NCBI GenBank assembly: GCA_963691905.1
Contig: OY829893.1
Location: 1,116,001 to 1,180,000, forward strand
Source: QGON01 sp963691905
GTDB lineage: Bacteria > Pseudomonadota > Gammaproteobacteria > Chromatiales > Chromatiaceae
Length of the DNA stretch: 64,000 bases
Direction of reading: 5' to 3'
Shown: positions 18,899 through 26,915 of the stretch, piece by piece
Position numbering within the stretch: position 1 is the stretch's first letter
How the letters are laid out: every line of letters starts with the position of its first letter
The notes under the pieces: generated by a model
Databases searched by the model: none
Told to the model about the DNA's origin: nothing
What the model saw: the letters and a program-made list of their open reading frames with translations, nothing else
Program-made: the position numbers and the translations under genes

Positions 18899-19105
18899 AT
18901 GGCGAAAAAGAAGTCTAAAAAGAGATCATCCTGGATCGACTTGAATCCGGTCTCCCTGGAGGCCGATGTCGCCTATTTTGAGGCGAGGCTGGAGTTGGTG
19001 GGAACCCCGGCGACACACTATCAGGTTGCCCAGCTGAAAGCTTACAAAGCGCTTGAAGTTGCGCTGTCCGAGACCCTTGGGCGGCTTAGAGGAAGTGAGA
19101 AATAA
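18899..19105 (+). CDS. Small basic protein, unknown function
   Basis: 68 residues starting MAKKKSKKRSSWIDLNPVSLEADVAYFEARLELVG, with a Lys-rich head and a predicted helical body (THYQVAQLKAYKALEVALSETLGRL). No signal peptide or membrane segment. It stands alone between divergent sucA and the convergent nuclease-fold gene. I do not recognise a characterised family; the coherent composition and clean ATG support it being real. Confidence 0.5.
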   Translation: MAKKKSKKRSSWIDLNPVSLEADVAYFEARLELVGTPATHYQVAQLKAYKALEVALSETLGRLRGSEK

Positions 19106-19130
19106 GCGAATCGCAGGATGTTTCCTGAGT

Positions 19131-19583
19131 TCAGCGCTGCCAGAGTCCAAGGCGTCGCTGTCTGGCCTGCTGCTCCGCTGTTCGGTAATGGTCGAACATT
19201 TCGCGATCCAGTCCCTGCTCACTCTTTGCTCGCGCCAACCCCGACTGAATCAAACGCAGGTTCATATCCGCCCCACCATGATAAACAGTTCCAATGATGA
19301 CCCCGAGAGGGTTCAGAGTCCGGTATTCGATGGTGACGACCTGACCCGCAAGCTGGGAGTGCAGCTGACGTTTGGCGTCTCTGCCTGCGCTGGAACCTAT
19401 ATCGGGCACAGCGATACCCTTGAGAATGACGTTCCGGAATTTGCCATCGTCGGTGGAGACGGTGATCTGGTTGCCGTTCAGTACGGCAAAGACCCGTCCA
19501 TCCAGCATGGCGGATTGGGTCGGAAGGGAAAGCATTAGCAGCAGAGCTGACAAGACGAGGGTTTTGATGCGTTTTTTTGTCAT
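19131..19583 (-). CDS. Secreted staphylococcal-nuclease-fold protein with catalytic residues missing
   Basis: 150 residues with a signal peptide (cleavage near PTQSA, residue 25) and one SNase-like domain. The fold markers survive: GRVFAVLNGNQITV, ILKGIAVP, a GRDAK-QLHSQLAGQVV helix, NLRLIQSGLA. The acid/base residues of active thermonucleases do not: the DGDT motif reads NGNQ, the Arg in the RLxGIDxPE region is hydrophobic, its Asp is Ala, and the YGR segment reads LGV. I therefore expect a binding rather than a cleaving protein. AGGAGG lies 9 nt before the ATG. Immediately downstream on the transcript strand is the small gene's convergent end; tRNA-Arg lies just upstream. Confidence 0.7.
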   Translation of the reverse strand: MTKKRIKTLVLSALLLMLSLPTQSAMLDGRVFAVLNGNQITVSTDDGKFRNVILKGIAVPDIGSSAGRDAKRQLHSQLAGQVVTIEYRTLNPLGVIIGTVYHGGADMNLRLIQSGLARAKSEQGLDREMFDHYRTAEQQARQRRLGLWQR

Positions 19584-19612
19584 CGAAAAGCGCCTCCTGG
19601 AATTTTCTGAAA

Positions 19613-19689
19613 TGGCGTCCCAGAGAGGATTCGAACCCCTGACTTCCTCCTTAGGAGGGAGGCGCTCTATCCTACTGAGCTACTGGGAC
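19613..19689 (-). tRNA. tRNA-Arg (anticodon CCU)
   Basis: A 77-nt cloverleaf on the minus strand. Acceptor stem GTCCCAG pairs with CTGGGAC, followed by G and an encoded CCA. The anticodon stem CCTCC/GGAGG encloses loop CTCCTAA with anticodon CCT, reading AGG. The T arm contains GGTTCGAATCC. The 3' CCA is encoded in the DNA, at 19613-19615 on the plus strand. Confidence 0.95.
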
Positions 19690-19885
19690 TGGGCGATGAA
19701 TTATACAGTCGCCGGAAGGTTATGACCATTCAGCTTTGCCCCGGCTTGGGTGCTGGATCCGCTACGTTTGATCCCCTCTACATCTTTGGGTGTACTCGTG
19801 AGCTTGGTTTTATTAAATGCAGCAGATCAGGCGACGGCGGCGGAGTCTGAGCGACTCCGCCTCGTGAAGGCTGGTCATTTTTGCG

Positions 19886-20131
19886 TCACCCAGCGCAAGG
19901 TGTCTTCTGGCAGAGTGTCTCAAGCCATTGGGCCTTGAATTGGTCCTTGAGTCGGCAGGGCAAACACCGGTTGAACTCACCGAGAGCGGTGACGCTTGCC
20001 CCTGCTCCGATCAAAGACCAGAAGACGATTTCCACCCAAGGGTAGTAGAGAATGTTCTCTACGCCATAGGTCATTACGGCGAAAAGCCCGAAGATGGTTG
20101 CGGCAATCAAGCCAAATAAAATAGGTAACAT
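19886..20131 (-). CDS. Small inner-membrane protein, unknown function
   Basis: 81 residues with two predicted membrane helices (LPILFGLIAATIFGLFAVM, ~2-20, and EIVFWSLIGAGASVTALG, ~34-51) and a Cys-containing cytoplasmic or periplasmic tail (RCLPCRLKDQ..LCQKTPC). The ATG at 20131 is chosen because GAGGA lies 8 nt upstream; an ATG at 20158 would add nine residues but has no ribosome site. Function unknown. A degenerate REP-like stretch lies at ~19747-19772, between it and the tRNA. The 273 bp to the next gene (20132-20404) show nothing I can support. Confidence 0.55.
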   Translation of the reverse strand: MLPILFGLIAATIFGLFAVMTYGVENILYYPWVEIVFWSLIGAGASVTALGEFNRCLPCRLKDQFKAQWLETLCQKTPCAG

Positions 20132-20404
20132 GACATAATCCTCATAATTGTTGCTCATGGGTTAGTATATTAGCATTTACTAAACTACTTTCAAGTGTTC
20201 TGATTCATTAGTGTGATATTGGTTCCCGCTTTATTGTGATGGAGTGCGGACTTTGTCGGCATTTTCTGCAGGATTTTGTCATTTTACTGACTCATACGCA
20301 GATTGAATCCAAGAGTCGTTGAAATGCGTACATATGAAAGGGTTGCTGTATCATTGCTGCCCTGATGAAATTCCATCTCCACCAGCCGATTAAACGACGA
20401 ACCG

Positions 20405-21367
20405 ATGCTCGATACCTCCCATCTTCTCAAACCCACCAGTTTTCCCTCGCTGCAGCGGGGCCGTCTGGAGACCCTGCAGGTCAATCTTGGGCTGCGCTGC
20501 AATCTCTCATGCGTCCACTGTCATGTGAATGCGGGACCCAATCGTACTGAAGAGATGTCCCGCGAGACGGTTGAAGATGTCCTGGCCTTTCTGCGCAAGC
20601 ACCGGATGAAGGCGCTGGATCTGACTGGCGGCGCCCCTGAGCTCAATCCCAACTTTCGCTATCTGGTGGAAGAGGCGACAGGGATGGGCGTGCATGTGAT
20701 CGACCGCTGCAATCTGACGGTGCTGGAGGAGGAGGGGCAAGAGCAGTTGGCAGACTTTCTTGCCTATCACCGGGTCGAGGTGGTGGCCTCGCTGCCTTGC
20801 TATCTGGAGGAGAATGTCGATGCCCAGCGCGGCAAGGGTTCCTATGAGGCCAGTATTCGTGCATTGCAGCGGCTGAATGGGCTTGGTTACGGCATGACTG
20901 GCAATAGCCTGCTGCTCAATCTGGTCTACAATCCGCAGGGAGCCTCGCTGCCCCCCCCTCAAGGTCCCTTGGAGACTGACTACAAGCGACAGCTGGTTGA
21001 GCGTTTCAACATCATTTTCAATCAGTTGCTCACCATCACCAACATGCCGATCAACCGTTTCGGCAGCCTGTTGCAATCGAAAGGAGAGTTTCAAAACTAC
21101 CTGCAACTGCTTCGGGAGGCTCACCAGCCGGCCAATATTGAGTCGGTCATGTGCCGCCATCTGATCAGTGTCGACTGGCAGGGCCGTGTCTACGATTGTG
21201 ACTTCAACCAGATGCTCGACATGCAGCTGGAGAATGGCGAGGTGAAACGCCCCAGGTTGCGTGACCTGATCAACCACGATATCGATGGTTGGCCGATTCA
21301 GGTGGCCGAGCACTGTTACGGCTGTACCGCCGGGCAGGGCAGCAGTTGTGGTGGCGCCCTGGATTAA
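20405..21367 (+). CDS. arsS: Radical SAM protein of the arsenosugar biosynthesis type (ArsS-like)
   Basis: 320 residues. The radical SAM cluster motif is C32-x3-C36-x2-C39 in LRCNLSCVHCH. It has the GAPELNPNFR and TGNSLLLNLVYNPQGASLPPPQ segments and the C-terminal CYGCTAGQGSSCGG that are typical of ArsS, which helps add the 5-deoxyadenosyl group to arsenic in arsenosugar synthesis. The next gene starts on the base after its stop and encodes the glycosyltransferase that usually accompanies ArsS. No arsM methyltransferase is next to the pair. The family call is good; the arsenic role is inferred from family. Confidence 0.85.
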   Translation: MLDTSHLLKPTSFPSLQRGRLETLQVNLGLRCNLSCVHCHVNAGPNRTEEMSRETVEDVLAFLRKHRMKALDLTGGAPELNPNFRYLVEEATGMGVHVIDRCNLTVLEEEGQEQLADFLAYHRVEVVASLPCYLEENVDAQRGKGSYEASIRALQRLNGLGYGMTGNSLLLNLVYNPQGASLPPPQGPLETDYKRQLVERFNIIFNQLLTITNMPINRFGSLLQSKGEFQNYLQLLREAHQPANIESVMCRHLISVDWQGRVYDCDFNQMLDMQLENGEVKRPRLRDLINHDIDGWPIQVAEHCYGCTAGQGSSCGGALD

Positions 21368-22012
21368 ATGCTGCCGGAGTACCTGCACCCCGATGGGGGG
21401 ATTCTGTTGTTTGCCAAGGCGCCCCGGCCTGGAGAGGTGAAGACCCGTCTGATTCCAGCTTTGGGGGAGGCGGGCGCCACTGCTCTCTATCTGCGCCTGT
21501 TGGAGCGTTTGGTCAATAATTTGTCTGAGGATCAGGTCGCCCCAATCGAACTCTGGTGCGCCCCTGATACCGGACATCCTCGACTGCAACGCTTCCACAG
21601 TGAATTCGATATCCCTCTTTATCAACAACAGGGTGAGGATCTTGGTGAACGGATGGCCTTTGCTGCTGATGAGGCGTTACAGCGTCGTGCGTATATCGTG
21701 TTGATTGGCGTCGATTGTCCGGCTCTGACTTCCAGGATAATGGATCAGGCACTACAGTCGCTCAGACGTGGTTCAGATGCAGTGCTGATTCCGGCAGAGG
21801 ATGGAGGCTACGTTCTGTTGGGACTGCGACGCACCGCTGAATGCCTGTTTCAGGGCATATCCTGGGGTAGTGAGACAGTGGCAGAAGCGACCCGGCAGCG
21901 TCTGGAAGAGCTTGGCTGGCAGTGGGAGGAACTACCTGTACTTTGGGATCTGGACCGTCCCGAAGACCTGCCCCGACTGCGGGAGTTTGGGCTGGATCTG
22001 GAAAAAGGATGA
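21368..22012 (+). CDS. TIGR04282-type glycosyltransferase paired with ArsS
   Basis: 214 residues. FAKAPRPGEVKTRLIPALGE (15-34), GVDCPALT (~118-125) and the AEDGGYVLLGL segment define the family known as TIGR04282 arsenosugar biosynthesis-associated glycosyltransferases. It begins on the base after the arsS stop, so the two are coupled. It is expected to act on an activated sugar; the acceptor is not known. A half palindrome (~22022-22041) of the GTAGGGTGCG type follows the stop codon, with the convergent flgN gene beyond. Confidence 0.85.
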   Translation: MLPEYLHPDGGILLFAKAPRPGEVKTRLIPALGEAGATALYLRLLERLVNNLSEDQVAPIELWCAPDTGHPRLQRFHSEFDIPLYQQQGEDLGERMAFAADEALQRRAYIVLIGVDCPALTSRIMDQALQSLRRGSDAVLIPAEDGGYVLLGLRRTAECLFQGISWGSETVAEATRQRLEELGWQWEELPVLWDLDRPEDLPRLREFGLDLEKG

Positions 22013-22086
22013 TTGTAGAACGTAGGGTGCGTCATGCGCACGAGACCCGATGAGTTAAAGGCAGCCCTATATCTTTTCAGGATGGC

Positions 22087-22572
22087 CTAAGCCTTGCCGA
22101 ACGAGTTTGAGTGGTTGTCGGGGCGTGACTCCCCTGACGGACCATAGGTCTTCTGGCCCGTGGTGACACCGCGCAGGATATCGATGGCCTGGCTGACCTG
22201 CCGTTGGTTGAGGCTGAGGATATCGCCGTTGACCTCATTCTGCTTCTGGCATGTTTCAATCAATTGTTCAAACTCTTCCCACAACTGACGAGCCGAATCA
22301 GCTTCGGGAAGTTGTTGCAATAACTGTTCACTCCCCTCCCGGTTGGGCTGCAGATCAAGATGTAGCAACAATCGATTATGTTTTACTACGGCAGTTTCAA
22401 GCACTGCCATCTGCTGCTGTTTCTCAGCAGTGAGCTGTTCAAGGGGGGCGGAGGATGCCCCCTGCAACAGCTTGTGCTCACGCAGCAATATATCCAGCAG
22501 ACGCCGACTCTCATCGATCTCCGACTGCAGAAGCGCAGTAAAGTCCTCCTGGAGGCTGGTGGGATTGTTCAC
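22087..22572 (-). CDS. flgN: FlgN flagellar export chaperone
   Basis: 161 residues, almost entirely helical and acidic, with a FlgN-like pattern (LLQSEIDESRRLLDILLREHKLLQ, residues ~13-36) and an unstructured tail ending DNHSNSFGKA. FlgN guards the hook-filament junction proteins FlgK and FlgL before export and tunes FlgM translation in other species. It lies 18 bp after flgM on the same strand, the usual partner order. Confidence 0.85.
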   Translation of the reverse strand: MNNPTSLQEDFTALLQSEIDESRRLLDILLREHKLLQGASSAPLEQLTAEKQQQMAVLETAVVKHNRLLLHLDLQPNREGSEQLLQQLPEADSARQLWEEFEQLIETCQKQNEVNGDILSLNQRQVSQAIDILRGVTTGQKTYGPSGESRPDNHSNSFGKA

Positions 22573-22590
22573 CTTGATTTCACTCCCGGG

Positions 22591-22899
22591 TTACGGAAGT
22601 GCGCGCTCCATAAATAGCAGATTCTCGGCGGAATTTTCAGGATCGATAACAAAACTGCCGGTTGCCATAGCGCGCTGGACACTCTCCACGCGTTGAGCAT
22701 CGACCACCGGCATCTGAGAAATTTCTTGCTCCAGTGACTGTAGCTGGGTTGCCGAACGGGTCAGACTGACGCTATCACCCTGGGCGGTGGCTGCACTCCG
22801 GGTACCGTTTGCGGTGGACGCCGATGTTTGGCTGGCGGATGTACTCTCGACTGCGTTTTGCAGTGCGCCTCTGGATAGACTGTTGATCTCGATTGCCAT
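22591..22899 (-). CDS. flgM: FlgM, anti-sigma-28 factor
   Basis: 102 residues. Disordered Ser/Thr/Ala-rich N-terminus, then the sigma-28-binding region DSVSLTRSATQLQSLEQEISQMP and VDAQRVESVQRAMATGSFVIDPENSAENLLFMERAL. FlgM holds sigma-28 (FliA) inactive until it is exported through the finished hook. Its own sigma-28-type promoter is present upstream, which would give feedback. It is followed by flgN. Confidence 0.92.
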   Translation of the reverse strand: MAIEINSLSRGALQNAVESTSASQTSASTANGTRSAATAQGDSVSLTRSATQLQSLEQEISQMPVVDAQRVESVQRAMATGSFVIDPENSAENLLFMERALP

Positions 22900-23001
22900 G
22901 ATTCACCTTTGGTTAGACCATTACTGGAGAAATGCCGAGCGGGTGTTGGTGTGACACGAATGTGTTATCACCATACTCCGTTCAGTGTTTCCCTAGAACA
23001 C

Positions 23002-23028
23002 TCAGCGGCGGGTTTCCTGAATACTTTA
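23002..23028 (-). promoter_or_regulatory. Sigma-28 promoter for flgMN
   Basis: On the minus strand TAAAGTAT, 11 nt, then GCCGCTGA, compared with consensus TAAAGTTT-N11-GCCGATAA (6 of 8 and 6 of 8). It lies about 100 bp upstream of flgM, and expression of flgM from sigma-28 is known in enterics. Confidence 0.6.
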
Positions 23029-23079
23029 GCAATGATTTGCTGTTTTATTCCGGTGGTCAGGAATTAAAGTCATCAAGTG

Positions 23080-23814
23080 TCAATCGGCCTTTACGAGTCC
23101 GGCGGAGAGGATACGAACCTCCAGCTTTTTTTTCGAAGCAAGATTCTGCACCTTGATCAGGTCACCGGGATTGCCATTGGACAGCGCTCTTCCTTTTACC
23201 CGCACCTGGATGGAACCGCTTCCTGCCAGGATTGTGACCTCCTCCCCCCGTCTTACCGTCTTTTGCACAACCAGCAGATTGGGTGTGACAACCCGGTCGC
23301 GGCGAATGGCGCGTTTGAGTGTTCTGCCTACCACCTGGTCCAGAGAATCAAAATGTCCGCGCAGCTGATGGTTGAGATCTCTCTCCACCAGTTCCACGTC
23401 GTCGAGGGTGATAGCCTGACCCCTTGCCATATCCCGTTTTGCCGCGACTATTCTGCCGGTGACGCCAATGTTGGCTGAGACGTAGAGCGTCCAGGGATTG
23501 GGTTTGGCACAGCGTACACCAACCGTGGTTTTACCCTGTTTTTTTGCACTTGGTGGGTTGAAGGTTTCCAACTCCTCATCGCAGAGGGAAAGCCTTAAAC
23601 GGTGATCCAGCCTTGCAACTTCGATGGTGATCTTTTGCGCCAGGTCTGCCGTCTGATGCAACAAAAAAGTGTGTACGGCATCCTGAATGGATGCATGTGA
23701 TTGCTGTTTTGGATCCAGGGATGCAAGGCTTGCCTGGCTGAAGCTCCAGAGCAGAATGATCAGGAGAGACAGGGTGTTCTGTCTCAACATATTGTGTCTG
23801 GGGGTTGTTTTCAT
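23080..23814 (-). CDS. flgA: FlgA, P-ring assembly chaperone
   Basis: 244 residues with a signal sequence (LSLLIILLWSFSQASLA, ~13-29) and a C-terminal SAF domain (GVTGRIVAAKRDMARGQAITLDDVELVERDL, ~118 on) followed by the beta-clip part with VVGRTLKRAIRRDRVV. FlgA is a periplasmic chaperone for FlgI polymerisation into the P ring. Two Cys (SLCDEEL, GVRCAKP) match the periplasmic disulfide seen in FlgA proteins. The ATG at 23814 is used because a sigma-54 promoter ends 37 nt upstream; the open frame runs 52 codons further, past that promoter, which excludes longer forms. Confidence 0.9.
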   Translation of the reverse strand: MKTTPRHNMLRQNTLSLLIILLWSFSQASLASLDPKQQSHASIQDAVHTFLLHQTADLAQKITIEVARLDHRLRLSLCDEELETFNPPSAKKQGKTTVGVRCAKPNPWTLYVSANIGVTGRIVAAKRDMARGQAITLDDVELVERDLNHQLRGHFDSLDQVVGRTLKRAIRRDRVVTPNLLVVQKTVRRGEEVTILAGSGSIQVRVKGRALSNGNPGDLIKVQNLASKKKLEVRILSAGLVKAD

Positions 23815-23850
23815 AGTCAGTCCGATTGTTTGTCGTCTTAACTGGAAATC

Positions 23851-23866
23851 AGCAACAATCGTGCCG
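23851..23866 (-). promoter_or_regulatory. Sigma-54 promoter for flgA
   Basis: Minus strand reads CGGCACG-ATTG-TTGCT, with GG-N10-GC spacing exact and the full TTGCT -12 element. The -12 GC is about 38 nt from the flgA ATG. Confidence 0.75.
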
Positions 23867-23940
23867 GAAATATCTAAAGGGCTGTAGGTCTGTTCAAGCT
23901 TGTGGAACAGGCAAACACTGTGCTTTGTAGCGCGTTTTTT

Positions 23941-23966
23941 GCCTGATCCGCTACGCTCGATCAGGC
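23941..23966. repeat. 26-bp palindrome, GCCTGATC arm variant
   Basis: Arms GCCTGATC and GATCAGGC around CGCTACGCTC. Same layout as the copies at 1538 and 11057, with different but still complementary arms. Between flgA's promoter and cheV's promoter. Confidence 0.75.
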
Positions 23967-24004
23967 CCACGAAAGGAACATGTCACTGGTTTAACCTGCC
24001 AAAC

Positions 24005-24031
24005 TAAAGATATTGCTGCCGCAGCCGCCAC
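24005..24031 (+). promoter_or_regulatory. Sigma-28 promoter for cheV-cheR
   Basis: TAAAGATA, 11 nt, then GCCGCCAC; the -35 is good, and the -10 keeps the GCCG but not ATAA. It lies 54 bp upstream of the cheV ATG. Confidence 0.5.
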
Positions 24032-24084
24032 TTTAGATAGAAGGATAATCACGAAATTCCCGAGAGTTTGATTCAGGAGGTAAC

Positions 24085-25017
24085 ATGGCGGGTGTACTGG
24101 ATGGTGTCGACCTTAGAACCCAGATGGCGGGGCAGAATCGACTGGAGATGTTGATGTTTCGTCTGCGCGGGCGTCAACGTTTTGGCATCAACGTTTTCAA
24201 GGTTAAAGAGGTTGTGCATTGCCCGCCTCTGACTGAAGTGCCTGGTGCGAATCCTGTCATTCGAGGGGTGGCAAGCCTGCGGGGTGAGAATGTCCCTGTG
24301 ATGGATCTCGGACATGCTATCGGTGGCCCGATGATGGGTGACCCGAAAGAGTATTTTGTGATCATGACGGAATACAATCGCCGTCAGCTCGGTTTTCTGG
24401 TCGGCTCCGTTGATCGGATCGTGAATATGAACTGGAAGGATATCCTGCCTCCGCCGAAGGGGCTTGGCAGGGGAAGCTACATGACTGCCGTCACCCGGGT
24501 GGATGATGAATTGGTTGAAATCATCGATGTGGAAAAAGTACTGAGTGAGGTGCTCCAAATCGAGGAGGAGGCCAGTGGCGAGGTGGAAAACTCCGGATTT
24601 GATCTGCAGAAACAGATCCTGGTAGTGGATGATTCGGTGGTGGCGCGTAAGCAGATCAAGCGGGTATTGGATCAGATCGGCATCGAGTGTGTGTTCAAGA
24701 ATGATGGCAGGGAGGCACTGCAACAGTTACTGCTTTGGTCAGAGGAACCGGGTGAGATTACCGACCGTCTGGCGATGGTTATCTCAGATATCGAGATGCC
24801 GAAGATGGACGGATATGCGCTGGTGACGGCAATCAGACAGGATCCAAAGCTGGCCGCACTTCATGTTGTGCTGCACTCCTCGCTGAGTGGGGTATTCAAC
24901 GAGTCGATGGTGCAACGTGTCGGTGCAGACCATTTTCTAGCCAAATTTGTACCTGATGAGTTGATGTCGATGGTTGGTGAACGTCTCCAGGTTTTAAAGG
25001 AAGCAACAACGGATTGA
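24085..25017 (+). CDS. cheV: CheV, CheW-response regulator chemotaxis coupling protein
   Basis: 310 residues: CheW-like domain (~20-165, with GINVFKVKEVV and VIRGVASLRGENVPVMDL) and a C-terminal receiver domain (~177-300) with acidic pocket VDDS and phosphoacceptor Asp in MVISDIEMPKMDG. CheV couples chemoreceptors to CheA and is tuned by phosphorylation. AGGAGG lies 5 nt before the ATG. Followed by cheR; both precede the flgB operon. A sigma-28 type promoter lies upstream. Confidence 0.95.
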   Translation: MAGVLDGVDLRTQMAGQNRLEMLMFRLRGRQRFGINVFKVKEVVHCPPLTEVPGANPVIRGVASLRGENVPVMDLGHAIGGPMMGDPKEYFVIMTEYNRRQLGFLVGSVDRIVNMNWKDILPPPKGLGRGSYMTAVTRVDDELVEIIDVEKVLSEVLQIEEEASGEVENSGFDLQKQILVVDDSVVARKQIKRVLDQIGIECVFKNDGREALQQLLLWSEEPGEITDRLAMVISDIEMPKMDGYALVTAIRQDPKLAALHVVLHSSLSGVFNESMVQRVGADHFLAKFVPDELMSMVGERLQVLKEATTD

Positions 25018-25034
25018 AGGATGCGGGATTTCGC

Positions 25035-25874
25035 ATGAAAGCCTCTATCGACTCTCGTGACTATTTGGCCTTTCAGACCTTTCTGCAAGAGGCCTGCGGT
25101 ATTTTGCTGGGTGACGGCAAAGAGTATCTGGTTGCCAGCCGCTTGAACGGCTTGATGACGGAGCTTGAGGTGGGCTCCCTGGGTGGGCTGCTCAAGCGGC
25201 TCAAGGTGCCAGGCCAGAGAGTATTGAAGGTTCGGGTGATCGATGCGATGACCACCAACGAGACCTTCTGGTTTCGTGATCCGGGGCATTTCAGCATGCT
25301 GCGCGAAAAGATATTACCTGAACTCAATCAAAAGGGCGGCAGTCCGGTCAGGGTCTGGTCCGCTGCCTGCTCCAGTGGACAGGAACCCTATACTCTCAGC
25401 ATGGCCGTGCAGGACTACTGTAAACACTCTCCTGGCCGCCGTAACCGGGGGGTCGAGATCCTGGCGACAGACATCTCCAGCAGAGTGCTCGAAGAGGCGC
25501 GGCAGGGCATCTACTGCGGCTTGTCCATCAACCGGGGACTGGATGCTCAGCAGCAACAGCGCTATTTCATACCCAGGGAAAACAACAGTTGTCTTGAGGT
25601 CAAGCCGGAGATTCGTCAGCGTGTCAGGTTCAGGGAGTTCAATCTCAACGGCAATTTTGCGCCACTGGGACGATTCGACATTATTTTTTGCCGCAATGTG
25701 CTGATCTATTTCTCCTCAGACCTCAAGAAAAAGATTGTGGAGCGCATGGCACAGTCCCTCAATCCCGGTGGCTATCTCTTTCTGGGCTCTACTGAATCCC
25801 TTACACAGATTACCGATCTTTTTGAGATGCAGATGGTTGGTGGCGCGATTGCCTACCGCTTGAAATCGAACTGA
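25035..25874 (+). CDS. cheR: CheR, chemoreceptor glutamate methyltransferase
   Basis: 279 residues. The N-terminal helical domain leads to the SAM-binding domain with TNETFWFRD, the motif WSAACSSGQEPYT and FCRNVLIYF. CheR methylates glutamates on chemoreceptors for adaptation. The ATG at 25035 has GGGA 6 nt upstream; a TTG at 25014 overlapping the cheV stop is possible but would lack a proper ribosome site. No CheB is nearby. Confidence 0.95.
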   Translation: MKASIDSRDYLAFQTFLQEACGILLGDGKEYLVASRLNGLMTELEVGSLGGLLKRLKVPGQRVLKVRVIDAMTTNETFWFRDPGHFSMLREKILPELNQKGGSPVRVWSAACSSGQEPYTLSMAVQDYCKHSPGRRNRGVEILATDISSRVLEEARQGIYCGLSINRGLDAQQQQRYFIPRENNSCLEVKPEIRQRVRFREFNLNGNFAPLGRFDIIFCRNVLIYFSSDLKKKIVERMAQSLNPGGYLFLGSTESLTQITDLFEMQMVGGAIAYRLKSN

Positions 25875-25935
25875 ATCATTCCGGCAACCCTTGCCGCCCG
25901 GCGGCGGATATTTGCCGCTTTTCCCTACCCTAACA

Positions 25936-26009
25936 GGGGTCGGAGTCAAATTTGATCGAGGTGAAAGGTTTTCAGCGCTGTAATGCCCATCAAATTTGAC
26001 TCCGACCCC
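25936..26009. repeat. Perfect 21-bp inverted repeat, GGGGTCGGAGTC type
   Basis: The left arm (25936-25956, GGGGTCGGAGTCAAATTTGA + T) and right arm (25989-26009) are exactly complementary across a 32-nt spacer. The inner half (TCAAATTTGA) is itself palindromic. The same CGGAGTCA core is in the palindrome at 8068-8097. It lies between cheR and the flgB promoter. No transposase is near. Confidence 0.8.
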
Positions 26010-26048
26010 GGTGTTCCTATGAGCAGTTGAGCTAATCAAGAATAGAGT

Positions 26049-26064
26049 TGGCACGATATCTGCT
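26049..26064 (+). promoter_or_regulatory. Sigma-54 promoter for the flgB operon
   Basis: TGGCACG-ATAT-CTGCT with exact GG-N10-GC spacing; perfect -24 element, one change in the -12. The GC is 36 nt from the flgB ATG. Confidence 0.75.
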
Positions 26065-26099
26065 GCTTCTGTTGTGAACAGTTTTCTACGGAGCCGCTC

Positions 26100-26489
26100 A
26101 TGAATTTCGACGACGCATTGGGGATCCATCCACAGGCCCTGCAGTTGCGTGCCCGCCGTGCCGAGGTGATCGCCAGCAATCTGGCGAATGCCGACACCCC
26201 TGGTTATAAAGCTCGGGATTTTGATTTCCACAAGGTACTGGCAGGTGAGATGCAGGGAGCGGTGCGTATGCAGACCACCAGCAACAAGCATATTCAGACC
26301 GACAATGGCCTGATCCCGCCAACCCAGATGCTCTATCGCTCTCCCTCCCAGCCATCTATAGACGGCAATACAGTGGACACGGAGCAGGAGCACACCGCGT
26401 TTGCTTCAAATTCAGTGGAGTACCAGGCGAGTCTGCGTTTTCTCAACGGTAAGGTGAGTGGCCTGCGATCGGCCATTAGAGGTGAATAG
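26100..26489 (+). CDS. flgB: FlgB, flagellar proximal rod protein
   Basis: 129 residues, typical of FlgB. Starts MNFDDALGIHPQALQLRARRAEVIASNLANADTPGYKARD: the ASNLANADTPGYKARDFDF element is the rod/hook family signature. Ends in the helix EYQASLRFLNGKVSGLRSAIRGE. It forms the proximal part of the rod in the periplasm. First gene of flgBCDEF behind a sigma-54 site. Confidence 0.95.
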   Translation: MNFDDALGIHPQALQLRARRAEVIASNLANADTPGYKARDFDFHKVLAGEMQGAVRMQTTSNKHIQTDNGLIPPTQMLYRSPSQPSIDGNTVDTEQEHTAFASNSVEYQASLRFLNGKVSGLRSAIRGE

Positions 26490-26491
26490 TC

Positions 26492-26905
26492 ATGTCCATG
26501 TTCAAGGTTTTTGATACCGCCGCCTCAGGCATGAGTGCACAGAGTCTGCGGCTGAATCTGGTGGCCAGCAACATGGCCAATGCGGATAGCGTCAGTAGCA
26601 GTATCGGTGAAACCTACAAGGCTCGTCAGCCGGTTTTCAAAGCGGTATTTGATGAGATGGGTGGTGAAAACCCGGCGGTAGGCGTGAGGATGGCCGGGGT
26701 GGTCGAGAGTAAAGCGCCCTTAATAAAAGAGTATGCGCCGAACCACTCCATGGCCGATGAGGAGGGTTATATCTTCCGTCCCAACGTCAATATGGTGGAG
26801 GAGATGGCGAATATGATCTCCGCTTCCCGTTCCTATCAGAGCAATGTCGAGGTGGCCAGCGCCGCCAAGCAGATGCTCATCGCCACAATCCGCATGGGCC
26901 AGTAA
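26492..26905 (+). CDS. flgC: FlgC, flagellar proximal rod protein
   Basis: 137 residues. N-terminal MFKVFDTAASGMSAQSLRLNLVASNMANADS and C-terminal NVNMVEEMANMISASRSYQSNVEVASAAKQML are typical of FlgC. It forms rod subunits with FlgB, FlgF and FlgG. It starts 2 bp after the flgB stop. Confidence 0.95.
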   Translation: MSMFKVFDTAASGMSAQSLRLNLVASNMANADSVSSSIGETYKARQPVFKAVFDEMGGENPAVGVRMAGVVESKAPLIKEYAPNHSMADEEGYIFRPNVNMVEEMANMISASRSYQSNVEVASAAKQMLIATIRMGQ

Positions 26906-26915
26906 GGAGTTTACG

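Noticed and set aside
20507..21628. A 373-codon open frame on the minus strand opposite arsS.
   Set aside because: It is fully antisense to arsS and the glycosyltransferase, which match known families; it has no domain or ribosome site.
23815..23970. Fifty-two extra codons at the start of flgA.
   Set aside because: They cover the sigma-54 promoter and a palindromic repeat, and the signal peptide begins at ATG 23814.
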